From Tritrichomonas musculus (taxonomy: Eukaryota > Parabasalia > Tritrichomonadida > Tritrichomonadidae), in contig JAPFFF010000012.1 in the NCBI GenBank assembly GCA_039105265.1, forward strand, positions 1,612,001 through 1,676,000: a stretch of DNA of 64,000 nt. The letters run 5' to 3'. The notes under the pieces are model-generated. The model saw only the letters and a list, made by a program, of their open reading frames with translations, made no database searches and had not been told where the DNA came from. The translations under genes were made by a program, and so were the position numbers. Numbering within the stretch: position 1 is the stretch's first letter; each line of letters begins with the position of its first letter. Below, piece after piece: positions 10,937 to 21,175 of this stretch.

Positions 10937-11836
10937 ATGTCAAGCGGCAATAAACAAACCCCGAAAAAAAGGATACCAAAATCATCTTCCAAAAATCAGA
11001 AAATTAATCAAAAATGGTATATGGCAAACACTTGCTGGTGTTTTCAGGAATCCGGTGAATATACTTGGGCTGAAACAGGCACTGAGAACGTTTCTATCTA
11101 TTCAAATGTGGATGAAAAAAGCAATTTTACTTATCTCGCAACAATAAATGCCGAAGGTAAAAAGTTTCCATTAGTTTTGATATCAAAAGGTGCAACAGAA
11201 GTCTCTGAACGAAACTGGTTTGGGGCAGGTAGAAATATTTTAAATCCTCAAGATGCTGAAGTTTTGATCGATCCTTTTTTGGGTGAAGACAAACCATTTT
11301 GTCCAACTTCCATCACTGACCATTCAGAATCTGGATGGACCACGCAAACAACTTGGATGCGATATCTTCATAATTTAAGATTTAATTGGTGTCGAGTAGA
11401 ACCAAACACTGACTTTTATGCACCTATTAATACTATCTTTTTATTATTTGACATTTATAATGCTCATTTTTCAAAAGAATTAATCAATTTTTCACAAATT
11501 CTTAATATAAAACTCATAAAAATACCTGAAGGCACGACAGATATTTTCCAACCATTAGATTGTCGTGTTTTCGGAGTTCTTAAAAATCACGCTAGAACTT
11601 ATCTGAATATAAAAGTGGTTAAGAAACTTTTAGACATTTTTGACTTTGAAAAAGCAATTTTTACTGCGCCAACACAACCATATTCACCGACATCGAAAGC
11701 AGAAGCTGTTGTAGTTCTTGAAAAATCATGGGATAGTATTGATGATGCATTAATCAATGATGCATGGTACCAATCCATTTTAAAATATTTCCAAATAAAT
11801 GGCAATCAATTCAAAGAGGATTTTAATCAGTTATAG
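10937..11836 (+). pseudogene. pogo/Tigger-like DDE transposase remnant
   Basis: The 299-residue frame contains the DDE_1 (CENP-B/pogo/Tigger) catalytic-domain layout. Visible parts are WAETGTENVSIYSNVDEKSNFTYLATINAEGKKFPLVLISKG, shown here only as a landmark in pieces: WAETGTENV, then PLVLISKG, then LLFDIYNAH and the diagnostic IPEGTTDIFQPLD. The last motif closely matches the family's pP.gTTd..QPLD block. An N-terminal helix-turn-helix DNA-binding region is not present in the frame, so the gene looks 5'-truncated or frameshifted relative to a 400-500 residue family protein. It is a plain DNA transposon remnant, possibly a domesticated fragment. The start is not certain. Confidence 0.7.
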
Positions 11837-13730
11837 AGTAGATAGAAAAAGAATTGGCTGAAAGTTTTTTAATAGTTTTTTGTCTATAGATTAATTAATT
11901 GATAACTAACAGAAATTTAGTTTTTTGTCAATTTTGGCTCGCTCAAAAGAAAGTTATAATGTAATCATTATAATATGTGATTTCATTAAAACCTATGAAA
12001 TTTTATTTCTAATAAGCACAATCATTCATAATATCATATGATTATTATTTTTCACTTGATATTTTAAATTAAATCAGGAGCATTTCACAAAAAAATAGAA
12101 AATATTATTTTTTTTTTGGATTTTATGAAATAAATGGCTTATAACTTTTTTTCTATTTCGCCCGGTCCTTTTATTTTAACATATTATCTTTAACATTGTG
12201 TAAACATATTTATGTTAAAATTTTAAGTTTTATACATTTTTTTTTTCTTAGAAAAAGGATGATTTATTTTTTTTTCAATACGAAAAAACGATTAAAAAGC
12301 TTTCAAAATTCAATAAATATGGCATCAATTTCATTTCGGAAGCATAAACAAAATTATTTTTCATAAATTCTTTAGTTTTTGCTTTTTAAGGAAGAAAAAT
12401 GAAAAAATATAATTATAATTCCTATTATAAAAACTAACATATTAAATGAAATGAGATTAGCAACCTAGTCGCCTTATTTTGTAGTTTTTTCTGATATATA
12501 TCTAAGTATATATAAAATTAATGATTTTTTATGAATATATTTTCCATTTGGGATTTTGGTATCAATTTTAAATATTAAAAAATTCATTTATAAGTTAACT
12601 TCTTTTGATTATATGAATAAGCACTTTTTATTTTAAGTCAGTGACATATTTTTATGTTTTTTAAGATTTTAATTAATTAAAATAATGCTGAAATATTTTA
12701 CACATGTTATTCATAGAAATTTTGAAAACATCTTTCAAAAATAATATTTTGAATAGATTTTATATGCTTTTTAAATGCATTCAAATATAAATTCTTAAAT
12801 ATAATAAAATTGAGCGAGGAAATTTATTTATAAATAGTATTTTAAAACAGAAAATAAATTTTATTATTATATTAATAATGTAAAACGAAAAAATTTTCAG
12901 CACAATTTTCATATATTTCTAAAATCAACTTTTTTTTTAATTTTTTTTGAATAGTTTTATTTTGATATTATTTTTTCTTCATGAATATACAAATTTGTGA
13001 TATTTGTAATATATCTATATTTGCATATTAATATGATATTTTAGAAATATTTATTAATCTTTTGATGCATCTTTGCCTTTTTAACTTTTATTGGCAAATA
13101 TGTTTTTTTTGTATTAAAAAGAATAAATCTTAATCAGTCAACTGTTTTTTTGTAAATTAAATGAGTATGAAAACAATTAATGATCTAAAATATTCTTTTG
13201 TCATATTAGTTTGTATGGATCTTTTAAGTATGATTATATTTTTCACTTTTTTCAAAAAATTTCAAACATACTTAAAATTTTATTTGGTAGATTTCTTGGC
13301 CAATATAGATAAAATTTCATTTTAATATATACGCATATTATTAATATCAAATAACAATGTTATGTTTAAAATATCTCAACACCGGGCGTTTTGTACGATA
13401 TTTTTCTCTCTAATGTGAAATGAACGAAATTACTATTTTTCTTATAATATATAAACTTATCTTACTACATATCAATTTAAATATAATATAATATTATACC
13501 ATCAAAAAATATAATAAATTATTTAAGTTAAAATTTCATAATATCTTTATTCATCGAATTATGAAAGTTTTTTTTTATAACTTTTCACATCATTTCCCAG
13601 TCGTGTGGTACTAATTTATTTATTTTGATCATTTCAATATGTTAGTTTCTTACTGAACTTTAAATTTATCCATTTTAAAATTCTGAAATATTTTTATTTC
13701 ATTTTTCTATCTACTCTTCAGTTATATTCC
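11837..13730. other. AT-rich gene-poor region
   Basis: This 1.9-kb stretch shows no supported gene, RNA or clear repeat. Composition is strongly AT with many T-tracts. It may include the decayed 3' flank of the transposon to its left. Confidence 0.5.
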
Positions 13731-14257
13731 TTGAATCTTTTCAATAGATTCATAATTGATGAAATATCAGATGATTTTAATGAAAGCATTCATTATGAAC
13801 ATAATAAGCAAATCATATGTAATGAAGAGAACCTAATGTTGCTAAAAGAACAGAGTATTAAGCATATTTTACAATTTGATCAGAATTATTTGTCTCAAAA
13901 ATTAAAAAAAAAAGAAACAATCTTTTGAAAAACAAATGAAATTCATTTCAAAGCATATTGAAAAGCTCGGAAATCAAGTACAAGCACAACAAAAAAAAAA
14001 GAAGAAAAAGATTGCCAAATCTCCCTGTTCGGAATCAAATACCACCTCAACCTGTTTACAGTCAATTTCTACAACAACAACCACAGCCTGTTTATAATCA
14101 TAATCCACCGCTGCTACCAGTTTATAATCATAATACACCATTGCTACCAGTTTTTTACAATCACAGGGAAAGCAGAAATCTTATAATGACTTCCGTACTT
14201 CAGCCAAAATTTCAATTGATTTGTATTCAGCACATGATTAATAATTATATTTATTAG
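13731..14257 (+). pseudogene. Broken coding remnant, coiled-coil then Pro/Gln-rich
   Basis: Two consecutive frames (13731-13928 and 13958-14257) have composition unlike the surrounding desert. The first is acidic and helical (RFIIDEISDDFNESIHYEH). The second is Lys-rich and then becomes Pro/Gln/Tyr-rich with repeated PVYNHN units. The two lie in different frames, with A-homopolymers at the switch, so this may be one decayed gene or a sequence with homopolymer errors. I do not recognise the family. It sits just upstream of the Kolobok-like transposase and could belong to that transposon or to a lost host gene. Confidence 0.35.
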
Positions 14258-14701
14258 AGTTATTTAAATATTCTGTTTCTATAAGAGTATAATTTTGAGC
14301 ATGCTTTTGGATTTTTAATAAAGTAATGAAAGAATTATTAATGTTTTTCTTCAATGAAAAATTAAATGATTCAATATTAATTTTTTTTGTTTTAACTTTA
14401 TCTTTTTAACAACATTATATAATAAAATTATATCTTGATTATTTAAATAACTCTGCATAAATAAAATAAAAAAATATAAAACAATCATTTACAATCAGTA
14501 TATATATATATATATTAAAAGTTATAAAAAATCAATAAAGCGGTCTCATTATTTTCAATATTTATTTGTTTTTAAATTGAATGTTTATTTGTTTTAAAAA
14601 AATAATTGAATTAAAATTTGTTTTGAATAAATTTTTGTTTACTTTTGATATATCATTCAAAATAAAAATGTGATATGACTTTTCATCAATCACTTTAATA
14701 A
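14258..14701. other. AT-rich spacer upstream of transposase
   Basis: This is AT-rich DNA including a short (TA)n run near 14500. I see no gene. It should contain the promoter and possibly the left terminal repeat of the DNA transposon, but no matching inverted end was found downstream of 57464. Confidence 0.45.
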
Positions 14702-15495
14702 ATGAGAGGCGTTTCTAAGAAAGAACAAAGAAGATTGCAGGCTCAGAAAGCTGCCCAAAAAAGATGGTCGAAGATTGACAATGACGAGGAAGTTCCTTGT
14801 GCTGATCCAACAATGATGGTAATTTCGAATTATGAAAATGGTTCAACATATGTAAAAACAAAAAGAATTCTCGCAGCACAAGGAATTTCTTCACCTCCAA
14901 AATCTACTTATTATCGGTATCAAAAAAAAGTTAATTCCTCAATAATTGAACTTTCAAAAGAGTCAATTGCAGAAGAGTCTAATAAAATGGAATCAGGTGC
15001 CTCAATTTCTTTGGATGGAGCATACGCTCATCGGCGCAATTCCTCACAATGCCACGGCGCCTTTATAAACTGCAAGACCAAAAAAATCGTTGCTGGAAGC
15101 GTCGTTACAAAAGTCCGTAAAAATGGCGACTTCCTAGGTTCGTCGAATATGATGAAAACTGAGGTCATTAGACGTAATTTAAATCAAATTGATAAAAGCA
15201 AGGTGTCTAAATTTGTGCATGATATGGACAACAAAACAGGCGACCTCATGAAAAAATCAGTCAATGAAATTGAAGAGAGAATTGACCCCAATCACGGTAA
15301 AAAACGTTTTTTGGTCTTTTGGAATAAACTCGTTGACGGGTCATATAGAACATTATACTCGGCAAAAGATTGTGCTGTATATGCTCTTCGCTATCTAACA
15401 GATATTCAATACAAAAAGAAATTTTTTGGCCAGAAAAAGCATGTACAGGAGTGGTTTAACTATTTGTTGTATGACAAAACAATGGACAATGAAAC
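14702..15495 (+). pseudogene. Kolobok/Mutator-like DDE transposase, 5' part
   Basis: About 265 codons of a transposase end where Polinton 1 begins. The basic N-terminus (SKKEQRRLQAQKAAQKRWSK) and a helix-turn-helix-like segment (about residues 55-75) precede the catalytic region. That region has SISLDGAYAHRRN (first Asp) and KFVHDMDNKTGDL (second Asp), a pattern common in trichomonad transposases resembling Kolobok/Mutator-like families. The open frame runs on into Polinton DNA, so the last codons of that longer frame are not transposase. The matching 3' part resumes at 56957, directly after the Polinton. The subfamily is uncertain, but the DDE nature is well supported by the NESLH motif in the 3' part. 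Confidence 0.65.
15491..15495. other. Left target-site duplication of Polinton 1 (GAAAC)
   Basis: GAAAC stands immediately before the left terminal repeat and again at 56957-56961 directly after the right one. A 5-bp duplication matches the 5-6 bp known for Polintons and the 5 bp of Polinton 2 here. Because flanking bases also match, the duplication could be read as 7 bp (TGAAACA) if the terminal repeat is taken one base shorter. Confidence 0.85.
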
Positions 15496-15560
15496 AGTAG
15501 TATACGTTAGGCTGTGCGCCCTTAACGGTCGCCCAGACCTAACTGCGCCGATGATTTCAC
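15496..15560 (+). repeat. Polinton 1 left terminal inverted repeat (65 bp)
   Basis: This repeat is identical over 65 bp to the reverse complement of 56892-56956 and is much richer in GC than its surroundings. It starts AGTAGTATACG, similar to the start of Polinton 2 (AGTAGTATATACG). Inside it, 15506-15543 can fold into an imperfect stem-loop (arms GTTAGGCTGTGCG and CGCCCAGACCTAAC, 11-nt loop with a central TTAA). Polinton ends are recognised by the element's integrase. Confidence 0.93.
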
Positions 15561-15634
15561 CAAGGCCATTTATAAATTTTTTTTCTTTATTTTTATTTTT
15601 ATTTTTAAATTTTTTTCTTCATATCAAAAAACAA

Positions 15635-15934
15635 ATGTGGGGAAAAAGAAGGAACTATATGATCACATTCTGGACACATGAATACCCTAAAGAACTGCCA
15701 GATAACTCCACTTATCTATGTACATGTGAGGATACTTGTGAGAATGGCAGATATCATGGTCATGCATTCATTTATTTCAAAAATCCAGAAGATATGAAGT
15801 GTGTTAAGAGCTTATTTGGTCATAATGCTCATTTAGAAGTGCCTCGTAGAAACAGCTGGTGTATTCGATATATACTGAATAACAATACGAGAAAACATGA
15901 CTTCCAAGAATTTGGTGAACGGCCATTAGATTAA
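15635..15934 (+). CDS. HUH/Rep-like endonuclease domain protein (Polinton 1)
   Basis: This is a small 99-residue protein encoded right beside the left terminus. It has the layout of a CRESS-type Rep nuclease domain: a strand with YMITFWT near the N-terminus (motif I position), HGHAFIYF (about residues 46-53, the HxH metal-binding motif II), a tyrosine in CIRYILNNN (motif III region) and the ending EFGERP that is frequent in Rep domains. Rep proteins nick DNA at stem-loop origins and start rolling-circle replication. The frame is continuous with the upstream transposase frame only because no stop intervenes in the terminal repeat; ATG 15635 is the natural start. The assignment rests on motif spacing seen by eye and needs a profile comparison. 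Helicase functions are encoded separately in this element. Confidence 0.55.
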   Translation: MWGKRRNYMITFWTHEYPKELPDNSTYLCTCEDTCENGRYHGHAFIYFKNPEDMKCVKSLFGHNAHLEVPRRNSWCIRYILNNNTRKHDFQEFGERPLD

Positions 15935-15951
15935 TTTTTTGTATTTGAAAA

Positions 15952-16263
15952 ATGAGCTTTGTTCCATTAAAAGGCTTTATAAATGACTATGAGATTTTAA
16001 ATAAATACCCTTTCACAATAAGAAATAAGAAGACACGTAAACCACTGAAAGATTCAAAACATAACGAAGGTTATTTGACGGTTAATTTGAATGGTGTGAA
16101 TTATTTAAAACACGTTATTATTGCCAAACAATTTTTGCCTAACGATGATCCTGCTCACAAAAAAGAAGTCGATCATAAAAACCGCAATCGTAAAGATAAC
16201 CGTCTATGTAATTTACGATGGGTAACACATTCTGAAAACAATTATAATCGTAAAATGCCGTAA
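15952..16263 (+). CDS. HNH endonuclease (Polinton 1)
   Basis: A 103-residue free-standing HNH nuclease. The C-terminal half has the HNH_3-like sequence VDHKNRNRKDNRLCNLRWV followed by SENNYN (about residues 72-97). The N-terminal half (GFINDYEILNKYPFTIR) resembles the short beta-rich recognition domain found before such nucleases in phages and large DNA viruses. A close relative sits in Polinton 2 at 47239-47574, in the same place next to the protease. These enzymes cut DNA and often spread themselves as homing endonucleases; here the target is unknown. The gene begins 18 bp after the Rep-like gene. Confidence 0.85.
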   Translation: MSFVPLKGFINDYEILNKYPFTIRNKKTRKPLKDSKHNEGYLTVNLNGVNYLKHVIIAKQFLPNDDPAHKKEVDHKNRNRKDNRLCNLRWVTHSENNYNRKMP

Positions 16264-16352
16264 TTTATTTTTATTCAAAATGTCAGATATAATAATTATT
16301 CAAGGTCAAAATTCGTTTTAATCCACCTATAACAAATCAAAAAGTTGCAGAT

Positions 16353-17744
16353 TTGAAAAGAGAACACAATTTTAAATATATAGATATCACAAATAATTAT
16401 GTGACATGTTTAGTGCCCTATAATTGGATACCAGCAAAGGGGTTTAGGGATGAATTAGAAATATTTGCGAATAATATGAAGGGCAAATTATTTAGAGAAC
16501 GTTTTAGTGGTGAAATTTTGGCCTATAAAGGATCACCTAATGCTAAATCTGCTTGGCGTTATTTCATTAAATATGGGAAGGTGCAAAGTGACAATAATGC
16601 TGCCTTTAAGTTCATAAAATATTATAAGCCAAAACCAAAAAGACATGCAAAATGGGTGAAGCCAGAGCATGATGATGCATTACCGCCACCTCAAGAAGAG
16701 CCATCACAAAATAAAACAATCTTTCAGAAAAAGTCATCGTCTTCGGCCAAACCTATACTTAAAAAGTTGGCATCTTCATCGTCTTCTTCTCAAACATCTA
16801 CATTATCATCAAGCGGTACATCAAGAGCGCCATCTCCTCCCCCACCCCCACAAACATCCCCTCAATCATCAAAACAAACATCAAGGCACACATCAAGACC
16901 ACCAACACCTCCAATGGATCTAGACCAATTTATTGATTATAATGCAATCACTGATAATAATTCGCAATTAGAATCAAAAGAAGTATATCCATATCTAAAA
17001 CTATTAGTAGAAAAAGGAAAAAAGGTGAAAAGAATAGGACATGTAGCCTTATTGCCTCCTGATTGGTTTTATTATCTATATGAGAATCCGAAACAAGAAG
17101 CAGTGGACTCTCTCTTTGAGTATCTTAGTAAAGCTCCACAGTTTAATAAGAAACCAATTGATTATTATGATTGCATTGTAATTCCTGCTGAACTAGAGGA
17201 ACATTGGATATTAATAGTAATCGATAATGGCAATAAAGATATCGGTGTATATGATTCAAACATGAAAACATACCCAGATATCGGTAAAATAATGAATAAA
17301 TTCTTGAAATCACAAGGCATTAATCAGAAATATCCAATGAGATATAATCGTGTTCCTAAACAAAATAATGATATTGATTGTGCTATATTAATGATGCAAA
17401 ATGCAAGGATATTATTGCATGATGGTAAATGGCCTTATCCAATAGATGACGTACCTAATATTAGACAAAGAATTGCACGTGAATTAAAGAGCAAATCATT
17501 AGAAACAGCTGCCCTCCCACCTACACCACCCAGTTTTCAAAAACATTCTAACAACACAGAAAAACCGACTCTTCCCAAAAAAAAAATGAGTCAAGCTGAG
17601 AAGGAAAGAATCGAACAAGAGACTTATAATTATTTTATTAAAAAAGGTGCATACCATTTAGCTAAATCATATAAATACCCTTATTGGAATGTTCATGAAG
17701 ATGTAGAATCTGGTGTACCAAAAGATAAATCAAAAAGAATGTAA
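16353..17744 (+). CDS. Ulp1/adenain-like cysteine protease, Polinton PRO
   Basis: The 463-residue frame has a C-terminal C48/adenain-type protease domain. Visible catalytic-region motifs are EHWILIVID (His, about 283), GVYDSNM (Asp, about 300) and NNDIDCAILMM (Cys, about 343). In adenoviruses and Polintons this protease matures capsid proteins. The N-terminal part (about 1-110) is a separate domain, followed by a Ser/Pro/Thr-rich low-complexity linker (about 125-190). The counterpart in Polinton 2 is at 45447-46994 with the same organisation. The 5' end of the gene is not certain; the translated start may lie somewhat upstream near 16279. The gene is followed closely by a small unknown gene on the same strand. 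Confidence 0.85.
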   Translation: MKREHNFKYIDITNNYVTCLVPYNWIPAKGFRDELEIFANNMKGKLFRERFSGEILAYKGSPNAKSAWRYFIKYGKVQSDNNAAFKFIKYYKPKPKRHAKWVKPEHDDALPPPQEEPSQNKTIFQKKSSSSAKPILKKLASSSSSSQTSTLSSSGTSRAPSPPPPPQTSPQSSKQTSRHTSRPPTPPMDLDQFIDYNAITDNNSQLESKEVYPYLKLLVEKGKKVKRIGHVALLPPDWFYYLYENPKQEAVDSLFEYLSKAPQFNKKPIDYYDCIVIPAELEEHWILIVIDNGNKDIGVYDSNMKTYPDIGKIMNKFLKSQGINQKYPMRYNRVPKQNNDIDCAILMMQNARILLHDGKWPYPIDDVPNIRQRIARELKSKSLETAALPPTPPSFQKHSNNTEKPTLPKKKMSQAEKERIEQETYNYFIKKGAYHLAKSYKYPYWNVHEDVESGVPKDKSKRM

Positions 17745-17769
17745 ATTAAAAATTTTTCAATAAATAAAA

Positions 17770-18138
17770 ATGCCAGAATTAATTTTGCCAATTGAATGTT
17801 CACTTTATTTTAATAAAACATTGAAAAAGACAGAAATATCTGAATTATCAGAAATTTGTAAATCAAAGTTTAAATTATCAAACAAAAAAATAATCTTTAC
17901 TGATTGGGCAAAGAAATTTGATTGGGATGATTATGAGGACGTTAAAGAAATATTGAATTTAGTGGCCAAATATTGTTCAGTACATAAAATCACACTTTTT
18001 GGATCGATAATTGGTTATATAGGTGAAAGGAATGAAAATATGGTCAAATCAAAAGCCTATCAGATTCAATTGAAAAAGGGAGATATAATTCCAAAGGAAA
18101 TAATTCTTCATGCTAGTAAACCAAGAAAGAATAAGTAA
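17770..18138 (+). CDS. Unknown small protein (Polinton 1)
   Basis: A 122-residue basic protein without a motif that I recognise. It mixes hydrophobic strands (ELILPIECSLYF) with a charged helix (WAKKFDWDDYEDVKEILNLVAKY) and a basic tail (KPRKNK). It sits in the structural gene row between protease and candidate minor capsid protein, with 25- and 20-bp spacers, so it may belong to virion assembly. No counterpart is seen at this position in Polinton 2. Confidence 0.6.
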   Translation: MPELILPIECSLYFNKTLKKTEISELSEICKSKFKLSNKKIIFTDWAKKFDWDDYEDVKEILNLVAKYCSVHKITLFGSIIGYIGERNENMVKSKAYQIQLKKGDIIPKEIILHASKPRKNK

Positions 18139-18158
18139 GATATTTATTTTTAGTCAAA

Positions 18159-19130
18159 ATGGAGTTACCGCCAAGAGTTAAAACACAACACCCTAATCGT
18201 GAAAATATTGTACATGATGCTAACGTTCCTGTCCCAATTGAGACTGCTTTTTTCTTAGAGGACTCACAAAGAGATCCAAGCAAATTTAATCGTTTTTATT
18301 TCAATTTTCCTGGTGATTGGTCAACGTCAAACAAAGGCGAAACAATTGTGGGTGTAAGGTCAATGTGGCTCGTTTCAAAAAGACGAAAACTTGAATTCAC
18401 AATTAGAATTGCTAAATATGTAAAAAAGATTTTTCAATCTATTGTGGGGAATACGACAAATGAAAAAATAACCAATATGCAAACATCAGATGGTTATAAA
18501 AATAGTATTAAAATCAAAGAAATAAAAGTAATTGACTGGCTCTCAACAGAAAGAGATTTCAGAGGATTTTTTGAAGCAGTACACAATTCATTGAAAAATT
18601 ATATCTCATCTTTATGGAAGGATCCTTATGAAATATTTGAACAATCTGATCTTGATGTTTTGAATAGAGATATACAAACTGACGGTTATTATGACGATAG
18701 AGGGTTTCATGAAAAAATATATTCTGAACGAAACAATAATTCTTTAGATCCATACGGTTGTGCTTTCAAATTGAAAGAAATAAACAAAGATTTTGAAGAA
18801 GTATTCAATATTGGTGACGAACCTACTCAAAATAAAAAGAATGTATATTTTGATTTCTGGGATGACGTTCTAACTTTTGATAATATTTGGGATCGTCATT
18901 CATGTAAAGTTTATTCTTCACTTGGCGAACAATCATTACATAATTATATCGGTAATTCACAAATTTATTATAATCCTATCAAATATTTTAAATTGAATTC
19001 TTCTGATCAACGGTTTTGGATTGAATTATATTCTGCCAGACAATACAATGCCCCCGTTAAATTACCCAATGGAGAAACTTTTGTCATGGAAATGCAGTTC
19101 TTGCCTTATAATAAGATGTTATACGTTTAA
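18159..19130 (+). CDS. Candidate minor capsid protein (Polinton 1)
   Basis: The 323-residue protein has a clear counterpart at 44424-45425 in Polinton 2. Both share the N-terminal ELPP.VKT..PNR.NIV.D, the block FNFP..WST.NKGE.IVGVRS, and a C-terminal part with NYIGNS...SPIKYFKLNS.DQRFWI. The strand-rich composition and the place between protease and integrase suggest a jelly-roll penton/minor capsid protein, as Polintons encode one beside their major capsid. I have no catalytic or structural motif that proves this. A QT-core motif (RDIQTDGYYD, around residue 171) is shared with the Polinton 2 protein. Confidence 0.6.
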   Translation: MELPPRVKTQHPNRENIVHDANVPVPIETAFFLEDSQRDPSKFNRFYFNFPGDWSTSNKGETIVGVRSMWLVSKRRKLEFTIRIAKYVKKIFQSIVGNTTNEKITNMQTSDGYKNSIKIKEIKVIDWLSTERDFRGFFEAVHNSLKNYISSLWKDPYEIFEQSDLDVLNRDIQTDGYYDDRGFHEKIYSERNNNSLDPYGCAFKLKEINKDFEEVFNIGDEPTQNKKNVYFDFWDDVLTFDNIWDRHSCKVYSSLGEQSLHNYIGNSQIYYNPIKYFKLNSSDQRFWIELYSARQYNAPVKLPNGETFVMEMQFLPYNKMLYV

Positions 19131-19141
19131 TTTATAAAAAA

Positions 19142-20284
19142 ATGACATCACTTGCAGAATTATACAAGGAATATCCATACCGTGGTCCAGCTTTTGAAAA
19201 ACATGCACTTGAAAAAGGTTATTCGAAAAAAGAGATAAGGAAATTTCAATCAGAATCCGTTGTTCATGATCAAAAAGTGCCAACTCCTAAATATATACCA
19301 ATCGTATCGTCTCATTCTGGAGGTTTTCAGATGGATACGTTTATAAACGATAAAGTAGCTAACGGTTTGAATTATTTGATGCTTATCAATATAAATACCC
19401 GTAAAGCTTATGCATATCCGATGAGAGGAAAAGGGGCGTTACAGGTCAAATCAGCATTGAATAAATTCATCAAGGAAGAACCAAATTGCCATTCAATCGC
19501 TTCAGATCAAGATGCTGCTTATTTATCAGACGAAGTGACATCTTGGATGAAAAGTCATAAAATTATATATACGACTACAACGGATGATAATCACAATAAT
19601 TTAGGAATAATAAACCGTTTTATGAGAACGATAAGAGATTTAGCCGTTAACAAAAATTTGTTAGATGCCGATATATGGAAAGATATATCAAAAGAAGGTG
19701 AATTAACACACAAACCTACAAGAAATATTTCACCAAAAGAAATGCAGTCATTAATGTCAGCATATAATGAATCATATCATACTAAAATAAAAACAGCCCC
19801 CAATAAAATGACAGCCAAAGACGAACAGAAATATATTTTGAAAAATAAAACGCAAGCAAACCCTTATGATTTCAAAGAAGGTGATAAAGTACGTATCGTA
19901 GAAGAAAAAACGATTAAAAATAAAAAACGAAGAATGGTTAGCAATCAAGCATATACAGTTGATTCAAAATCTGGTAATTTATTCAAAATTGCTGCTAACG
20001 ATAGATCTGTGAACGATTATCCTGGATATAAAATAGTTAAGGCGAAAGGATTTGTTCCTATGGCCAAAACATTGAAAGACGGCAAAAGAGGGAACATAGA
20101 GGAGATTTTAGGGTATAATAATGCAAATGACCAATACAAGGCCAAATGGGATGATGGAAGTCAAGGGTATACATATGCCAAAAGTATGAGAGAAGGAAAT
20201 CCAACAATATTATCACGGTTAGAACGAATGTATTGGGTGAAAACAGGTGAAAACATACCAGTTAAAATCAGAAAATACATTTAA
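19142..20284 (+). CDS. Retrovirus-like (rve) integrase, Polinton INT
   Basis: The 380-residue integrase inserts the element by joining its 3' ends to target DNA, producing the 5-bp duplications seen here. The catalytic core begins with FQMDTFIND (first Asp, about residue 64), continues with NYLMLININTRKAYAYPM and has SIASDQDAAYLS (second Asp, about 122), then HNNLGIINRFMRTIRDL. The C-terminal part has an SH3-like strand set (FKEGDKVRIVEEK) and a chromodomain-like end (YKAKWDDGSQ). It is closely similar to the Polinton 2 integrase at 43298-44392. It lies 12 bp after the minor capsid candidate and 15 bp before the ATPase gene. Confidence 0.92.
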   Translation: MTSLAELYKEYPYRGPAFEKHALEKGYSKKEIRKFQSESVVHDQKVPTPKYIPIVSSHSGGFQMDTFINDKVANGLNYLMLININTRKAYAYPMRGKGALQVKSALNKFIKEEPNCHSIASDQDAAYLSDEVTSWMKSHKIIYTTTTDDNHNNLGIINRFMRTIRDLAVNKNLLDADIWKDISKEGELTHKPTRNISPKEMQSLMSAYNESYHTKIKTAPNKMTAKDEQKYILKNKTQANPYDFKEGDKVRIVEEKTIKNKKRRMVSNQAYTVDSKSGNLFKIAANDRSVNDYPGYKIVKAKGFVPMAKTLKDGKRGNIEEILGYNNANDQYKAKWDDGSQGYTYAKSMREGNPTILSRLERMYWVKTGENIPVKIRKYI

Positions 20285-20298
20285 TTATTCTTAATCAA

Positions 20299-21156
20299 AT
20301 GAAAGGAAATATTATTCAAAAAGTTGAAGAATTGATCAATGAGACACTCAGAAAAAGTATGAGAGAAATTGAGGGCGCTTTGATCAAACCATTATCAGAA
20401 AATTATCCGTTTTCATCAAATGGGATATACTTTTTGATTGGACGTCCTGGGGCTGGCAAAAGTTATTGGATTTAGCGCCATATTATGATTACTGAAAGAT
20501 TATTTAAACATCCATATTATCATAAAATTTATTTCTGCTCAACGTCTGGTAAAATGGATAAAACCGCCGAAGTTTTGAATAAAAAGATTCTAACAAAAAT
20601 AATTTATGTCTCAGAAAAACAATTGATGAGCGTTCTTCAGAAACATTTGAAAAGGAAAATAAAATATTATGCACTTGTCAAACATATCCTCTCAAAAATG
20701 AAAGAAACGTCTGATGAGATGAGGCGTTTAATTGAAAAACATCATTTAACTGACCTTCAAGATAAAATCATTTATATTGCCAGTAAGCTTTGTAAATATG
20801 GAACCGCCTCTTATCCATTCAATACTCTGATTATTCTTGATGATTGTGCTGGTTCAGATTTATTGAAAAACGGTAATTCAGAATTTATTAAATTATTGAC
20901 AAAGACAAGACATTATAACATAACGTGCATAATGGCATTTCAAACGATAAGATTTGTGCACATAAATGCTAAACGTATGGCAACCGATATTATCTGTTAT
21001 AGCGGTTATTCAGAAGAAGATTTCACCTCTTTATTGCAGCAAACAAATAACAACTTAAATACAAAGGCAACTGTGCAAGAATACTTGCAACATAGAGAAC
21101 CGCATGACAAATTTATCATGAACATAACTGCAAACAAATACTATTTTGAATCTTAA
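20299..21156 (+). pseudogene. A32-type DNA packaging ATPase, Polinton ATP
   Basis: This gene for the FtsK/HerA-superfamily packaging ATPase corresponds over its full length to the 288-residue protein of Polinton 2 (42421-43287). Motifs visible are the P-loop GRPGAGKS near the N-terminus and the Walker B region TLIILDDCAGSDLLKN, followed by LLTKTRHYN, a signature of this viral family. The protein would pump element DNA into a capsid. One break is apparent in this copy. The start at 20299 is set by alignment to the Polinton 2 protein and the short leader TTAATCAA directly before the ATG. Confidence 0.88.
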
Positions 21157-21175
21157 ACGTTTTATTGAATTTTAA

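Noticed and set aside
10902-11147. Separate gene overlapping the pogo-like transposase
   Set aside because: It overlaps the better-supported transposase frame and shows no recognisable domain; more likely an alternative frame of the same remnant.
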